From: Bacillota bacterium
GTDB lineage: Bacteria > Bacillota > Clostridia > Oscillospirales > Acutalibacteraceae
Direction: 5' to 3'
Length of the DNA: 64,000 nt
Assembly: GCA_023458755.1 (NCBI GenBank)
Contig: JAEWYE010000008.1
Span: 78,570-142,569 of the forward strand
Below are positions 61,368-64,000 of the stretch, one piece after another (the stretch's first letter is position 1; every line of letters begins with the position of its first letter). Below the pieces are notes generated by a model that made no database searches, was not told the origin of the DNA, and was given only the letters and a program-made list of their open reading frames with translations. The position numbers were made by a program, and so were the translations under genes.

Positions 61368-61397
61368 TGAGGCTTTGACAGCACCAAGATTGAAATA
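61368..61397 (+). promoter_or_regulatory. Candidate sigma-H promoter of the spoIIA operon
   Basis: TGAGGCTTT (61368-61376), 12-bp spacer, ATTGAAATA (61389-61397) resembles the sigma-H pattern (AGGAWWT and RNNGAATWW) known upstream of spoIIAA in Bacillus. It ends 27 bp before the start. Confidence 0.5.
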
Positions 61398-61423
61398 CGA
61401 TTACATACATTGGGGGAGTTTGA

Positions 61424-61756
61424 ATGAGTGTCAGACTTGTTTTAAAGGACGGTACGCTGACCGCCCTGCTGAGCGGTGAAATTGATCATCACTCCGCACA
61501 GGAAATCCGAGAGACAATTGATGATACGGCGGGCAAAACAAAGCCGCACCATTTGGTACTTGACTTTGCGCAGGTGCAGTTTATGGACAGTTCCGGCGTG
61601 GGGCTGATTATGGGGCGTTATAAACTTATGCAGTCTTTGGACGGGCGGGTCAGCCTTGCAAATCTTCCGCCAAAAATAGAAAAAATTATTGCGCTTGCCG
61701 GTCTAAACCAGTTGGCTGTAATTGAAAGGACGGAAAACCATGAAACCGATGAATGA
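61424..61756 (+). CDS. spoIIAA: Anti-sigma F factor antagonist SpoIIAA
   Basis: A 110-residue STAS-domain protein. When dephosphorylated it captures SpoIIAB and frees sigma F in the forespore. The phosphorylatable Ser lies in FMDSSGVGLIMGRYK (about residue 57), and the N-terminal GEIDHHSAQEIRE is typical. First gene of the spoIIAA-AB-sigF operon; it overlaps spoIIAB by 17 nt. Confidence 0.97.
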   Translation: MSVRLVLKDGTLTALLSGEIDHHSAQEIRETIDDTAGKTKPHHLVLDFAQVQFMDSSGVGLIMGRYKLMQSLDGRVSLANLPPKIEKIIALAGLNQLAVIERTENHETDE

Positions 61757-62183
61757 AATGGCGGTTGCCTTCCCTAGTTATTCCACCAATGAAAGCTTTG
61801 CCCGCGCAACGGTGGCGGCGTTTGTCGCACAGCTTGACCCGACGATTGATGAGATTTCCGATATCAAAACAGCGGTCTCCGAGGCAGTGACAAACTGCAT
61901 CGTGCATGCCTATCGGGATACGATTGGCATGATTTACATAACAGTAAAAATATTTGAGAACGGTGAAGTGGTTATCCGCGTTCGCGACAAAGGCTGCGGA
62001 ATTGCGGATATCGAGCAGGCTATGGAGCCGCTTTTCACAACCGCCGGTGATGAGCGTGCGGGCTTGGGCTTTGCGGTTATGCAGAGCTTTATGGACAAGC
62101 TGACGGTGCGGTCTACTTTGGGACGCGGCACAATTGTAACACTGCAGCGGAATATTGCCCGCAGACAAGTGAAAAATGGATAA
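61740..62183 (+). CDS. spoIIAB: Anti-sigma F factor SpoIIAB
   Basis: A 147-residue GHKL-fold kinase that binds sigma F and phosphorylates SpoIIAA. It has the N box DIKTAVSEAVTNCIVHAYR, the G1 motif RVRDKGCGIADIEQA and ERAGLGFAVMQSFMD. The ATG at 61740 has AAAGGA 9 nt upstream; a TTG at 61722 is the only alternative. It overlaps both neighbours. Confidence 0.97.
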   Translation: MKPMNEMAVAFPSYSTNESFARATVAAFVAQLDPTIDEISDIKTAVSEAVTNCIVHAYRDTIGMIYITVKIFENGEVVIRVRDKGCGIADIEQAMEPLFTTAGDERAGLGFAVMQSFMDKLTVRSTLGRGTIVTLQRNIARRQVKNG

Positions 62184-62832
62184 CAGAGATCAGATAATCA
62201 GTGAAAATATCGGTTTGGTTCACGCGTGTGCCAAACGCTTCAAATCGAGAGGCATTGAATATGATGATCTTTTTCAAGCGGGCTGCGTAGGGCTTGTCAA
62301 AGCGGTGGATGGTTTTGACACTGAGCGCGGCGTGCGCTTTTCGACCTATGCCGTTCCGGTTATATTAGGTGAAATGCGCCGTCTGTTTCGTGACGGCGGT
62401 GCGGTTAAGGTAGGGCGTTCGCTTAAGGAACTTTCCATGCGTGCGTCACGGGAAACAGCCGCTTTTACTGCCAAAGAGGGCAGAACCCCGACCATCGGTG
62501 AGCTGGCAGAACTGCTGGGGGTGGAAGCCGCCGAGGCTGCGCAAGCCGTTAACGCTTCCCAATTGCCTCTTTCCCTTACGGCGGATGAGGAGGAAGGCGG
62601 CGGGCAGATTGATGTGAGCGTTGATTCTCCCGATGATAAAATCGCCGAACTGCTTTCGCTCAAGCAGGTGGTTGGTGAGCTTGAACCGCGCGACCGAAGT
62701 ATTATCATCTTTCGCTATTTCAAGAGGCAGACACAAACCCAAACCGCGCAGGCGCTCGGCATGACGCAGGTTCAGGTATCCCGCCGGGAAAAAATCATTC
62801 TATCCTGCCTTCGTTCAAAGCTTTCTGAGTAA
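62176..62832 (+). CDS. sigF: Sporulation sigma factor F
   Basis: A 218-residue sigma-70 family factor for early forespore transcription. Region 2 is DDLFQAGCVGLVKAVDGFD and RFSTYAVPVILGEMRRLFRDGG, region 3 about 95-135 (RTPTIGELAELLGVEAAE) and region 4 ends SRREKIILSCLRSKL. Shorter than the Bacillus homologue (~255) at the N-terminus. Third gene of the spoIIA operon, overlapping spoIIAB by 8 nt. Confidence 0.95.
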   Translation: MDNRDQIISENIGLVHACAKRFKSRGIEYDDLFQAGCVGLVKAVDGFDTERGVRFSTYAVPVILGEMRRLFRDGGAVKVGRSLKELSMRASRETAAFTAKEGRTPTIGELAELLGVEAAEAAQAVNASQLPLSLTADEEEGGGQIDVSVDSPDDKIAELLSLKQVVGELEPRDRSIIIFRYFKRQTQTQTAQALGMTQVQVSRREKIILSCLRSKLSE

Positions 62833-62926
62833 TATATTGCAACTTGCATAAAAAATATATAGTTACATAGAAATCAATAGGAAAACCATCTAAATATCTT
62901 TCTTTTTATTTAGCAAATCCGAATAA

Positions 62927-62955
62927 TTGACATTCCGGTGTCTCCGTGCTATAAA
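62927..62955 (+). promoter_or_regulatory. Promoter of the DUF3795 gene
   Basis: TTGACA (62927-62932), 17 bp, TATAAA (62950-62955). Confidence 0.7.
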
Positions 62956-63016
62956 AGAGATAAGCATTTTATTGGTGTGCCAATTTGGATAAAAGCGGAA
63001 TAGGGAGGCGAAACGG

Positions 63017-63286
63017 ATGGTTACATCACGCTGTGGAATTTTATGTGAACAATGTGCTTATCAGGAGGAAACCGGCTGTGAGGGCTGTACCAAAATGGAG
63101 CAGCCACTTTGGGCGGAGTCATGTCCGGTTAAGTCCTGCTGTGAGGCAAAAAATTTAGAGTTTTGTGGGATTTGCACTGATTTTCCATGTGAACTGTTAA
63201 ACAGCTTTGCTTATGACAAAGAGCATGGCGACAACGGCAAGCGTATTGCACAATGCAGATTGTGGGCGCAAAATCGGAATACATAA
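63017..63286 (+). CDS. DUF3795 family Cys-rich protein
   Basis: An 89-residue protein with twelve cysteines, many in pairs: RCGILCEQCAY, GCEGCTK, SCPVKSCCEAK, FCGICTDFPCEL. The pattern matches DUF3795 proteins of anaerobes and suggests a zinc or iron-sulfur site. GGGAGG precedes the ATG. Function unknown. Confidence 0.87.
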   Translation: MVTSRCGILCEQCAYQEETGCEGCTKMEQPLWAESCPVKSCCEAKNLEFCGICTDFPCELLNSFAYDKEHGDNGKRIAQCRLWAQNRNT

Positions 63287-63302
63287 CAGTATAAGCAAAA
63301 AT

Positions 63303-63336
63303 AAATCCTCTGCTGTTTTACGGCAGAGGATTTTGT
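63303..63336. terminator. Bidirectional terminator
   Basis: AAATCCTCTGC/GCAGAGGATTT stem with a T-run, between the DUF3795 gene and the convergent chemoreceptor gene. Confidence 0.9.
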
Positions 63337-63351
63337 GTGTAGAATAGCGTA

Positions 63352-64000
63352 TTATTCCATACTTTTTAATTGAAATTTTTGTACTTCCCGGTTCAGTATA
63401 TCAGCCTGTGCGGAAAGTTCCTCACTTGCGGCGGCACTTTGCTCGGCAGTAGCTGAATTGGTTTGCACGACGGCGGAAACCTGTTCAATTCCTTGTGTAA
63501 CCTGTGCAATTGCCATCGCCTGTACCTCGGATGCCTGATTAATATCTTTGATGGTTTCACCTACGCTTTGTACTTTAGCGGATACATCTTCCAAAGCGGA
63601 AGCCGCCTGCTTCGCAAGCTTGGAACCGTCCTGTATTTTTTCAATCGAGCTTTCAATCAGTTTGGTTGTCTGCTTCGCCGCGTCTGCCGATTTGCTGGCA
63701 AGATTCCGCACTTCGTCTGCAACCACGGCAAAGCCTTTGCCCGCTTCGCCGGCTCTTGCCGCTTCAACTGCGGCATTAAGCGCCAGAATATTGGTCTGGA
63801 AGGCGATATCTTCGATTACTTTAATGATTTTGCTGATTTCACCGGATGCCGCATCGATATCATTCATCGCGACGAGCATTTGTGTCATTTGTCGGTTGCT
63901 TTGTTCCACTTCCGCGACTGTTGCTTTAACATTATTTGTTACGCTTGCAACATTGTGGGCGTTTTCACGAACTTTTTCTGAAATATCTGAAATCGAAGCG
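63352..64000 (-). CDS. Methyl-accepting chemotaxis protein, C-terminal part
   Basis: The last 216 codons of a chemoreceptor that runs off the right edge; the frame stays open to the end (translation continues VASVTNNVKATVAE upstream of 63909). It contains the hairpin tip that binds CheA/CheW: IEDIAFQTNILALNAAVEAARAGE, then GKGFAVVADEVRNLA. The remaining sequence is the long coiled coil with SAAASEELS, a methylation-type segment. The sensing domain lies outside the window. Confidence 0.95.
   Translation of the reverse strand, partial: ASISDISEKVRENAHNVASVTNNVKATVAEVEQSNRQMTQMLVAMNDIDAASGEISKIIKVIEDIAFQTNILALNAAVEAARAGEAGKGFAVVADEVRNLASKSADAAKQTTKLIESSIEKIQDGSKLAKQAASALEDVSAKVQSVGETIKDINQASEVQAMAIAQVTQGIEQVSAVVQTNSATAEQSAAASEELSAQADILNREVQKFQLKSME

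Noticed and set aside
1..64000. CRISPR array, tRNA or rRNA genes, prophage or insertion sequence
   Set aside because: No regularly spaced repeats, no tRNA-like cloverleaf with TTC-arm consensus noticed, no transposase, integrase or phage structural gene.

Overview
The window looks like chromosomal DNA of an anaerobic, endospore-forming member of the Bacillota, class Clostridia (probably an Oscillospiraceae-like lineage). The evidence is the spoIIAA-spoIIAB-sigF operon at 61.4-62.8 kb, superoxide reductase (desulfoferrodoxin) and a ferredoxin, L-lactate dehydrogenase, Gram-positive style promoters, strong AGGAGG ribosome binding sites, many TTG/GTG starts, rho-independent terminators after most units, and a CIRCE element. 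No rRNA, tRNA, CRISPR array, prophage or complete insertion sequence was seen. Species assignment is inference.

Layout. 0-2.1 kb: a divergent ABC transporter (only its first 27 codons are in the window) and a DesK/LiaS-type two-component system, with a perfect palindrome between them. 2.2-5.2 kb: secreted or surface proteins (anchored ectodomain protein, matrixin-type metalloprotease, GH25 lysozyme with a strongly structured 5' leader). 5.5-10.9 kb: ordinary housekeeping and enzyme genes (prfC, ferredoxin, DUF2461, hydrolase, NYN nuclease). 11.0-14.1 kb: the vitamin B6 locus, pdxST divergent from a MocR/PdxR regulator that lacks the usual PLP lysine. 14.2-15.7 kb: an ECF sigma factor with its membrane partner. 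15.8-19.8 kb: the spermidine operon speD-speA-speE-speB. 20.0-22.0 kb: a TPP-riboswitch-controlled thiamine salvage operon (thiamine-binding protein, thiW, thiM). 22.2-28.3 kb: a frameshifted secreted amidase, a lipoprotein, DJ-1 and SDR enzymes, hsp20 under CIRCE, and an ABC-F ATPase.

28.7-31.4 kb: two tandem paralogous GH25 lysozymes. 31.5-34.3 kb: an AI-2E family permease, then a niacin uptake gene and its regulator NiaR with a near-ideal operator. 34.4-41.6 kb: a second ECF-like sigma factor, ldh, eno, desulfoferrodoxin, a VOC protein, an MBL-fold hydrolase and azlCD. 41.8-48.7 kb: an orphan PemK/MazF-like protein followed by a likely small RNA, an antibiotic-resistance-type ABC-F gene behind a transcription attenuator, and a MarR-heterodimeric ABC exporter operon of the TM287/288 type. 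49.1-53.3 kb: an AT-rich accessory stretch with three paralogous anchored Ser-rich proteins around gldA. 53.3-64 kb: DUF3810, a GT-C-like membrane protein, LURP-one-like, valS, folC, the spoIIA operon, DUF3795 and the C-terminal part of a chemotaxis receptor running off the end.

Regulation is the richest signal here: a TPP riboswitch, CIRCE, NiaR and PdxR-type operators, an ARE ABC-F attenuator, an anti-Shine-Dalgarno leader on a lysozyme gene, a free-standing promoter-hairpin-terminator unit that looks like a small RNA, and a dispersed GC-rich palindromic repeat family. No complete previously undescribed defence or biosynthetic system was identified. The best leads are the RNA elements and the PdxR variant.
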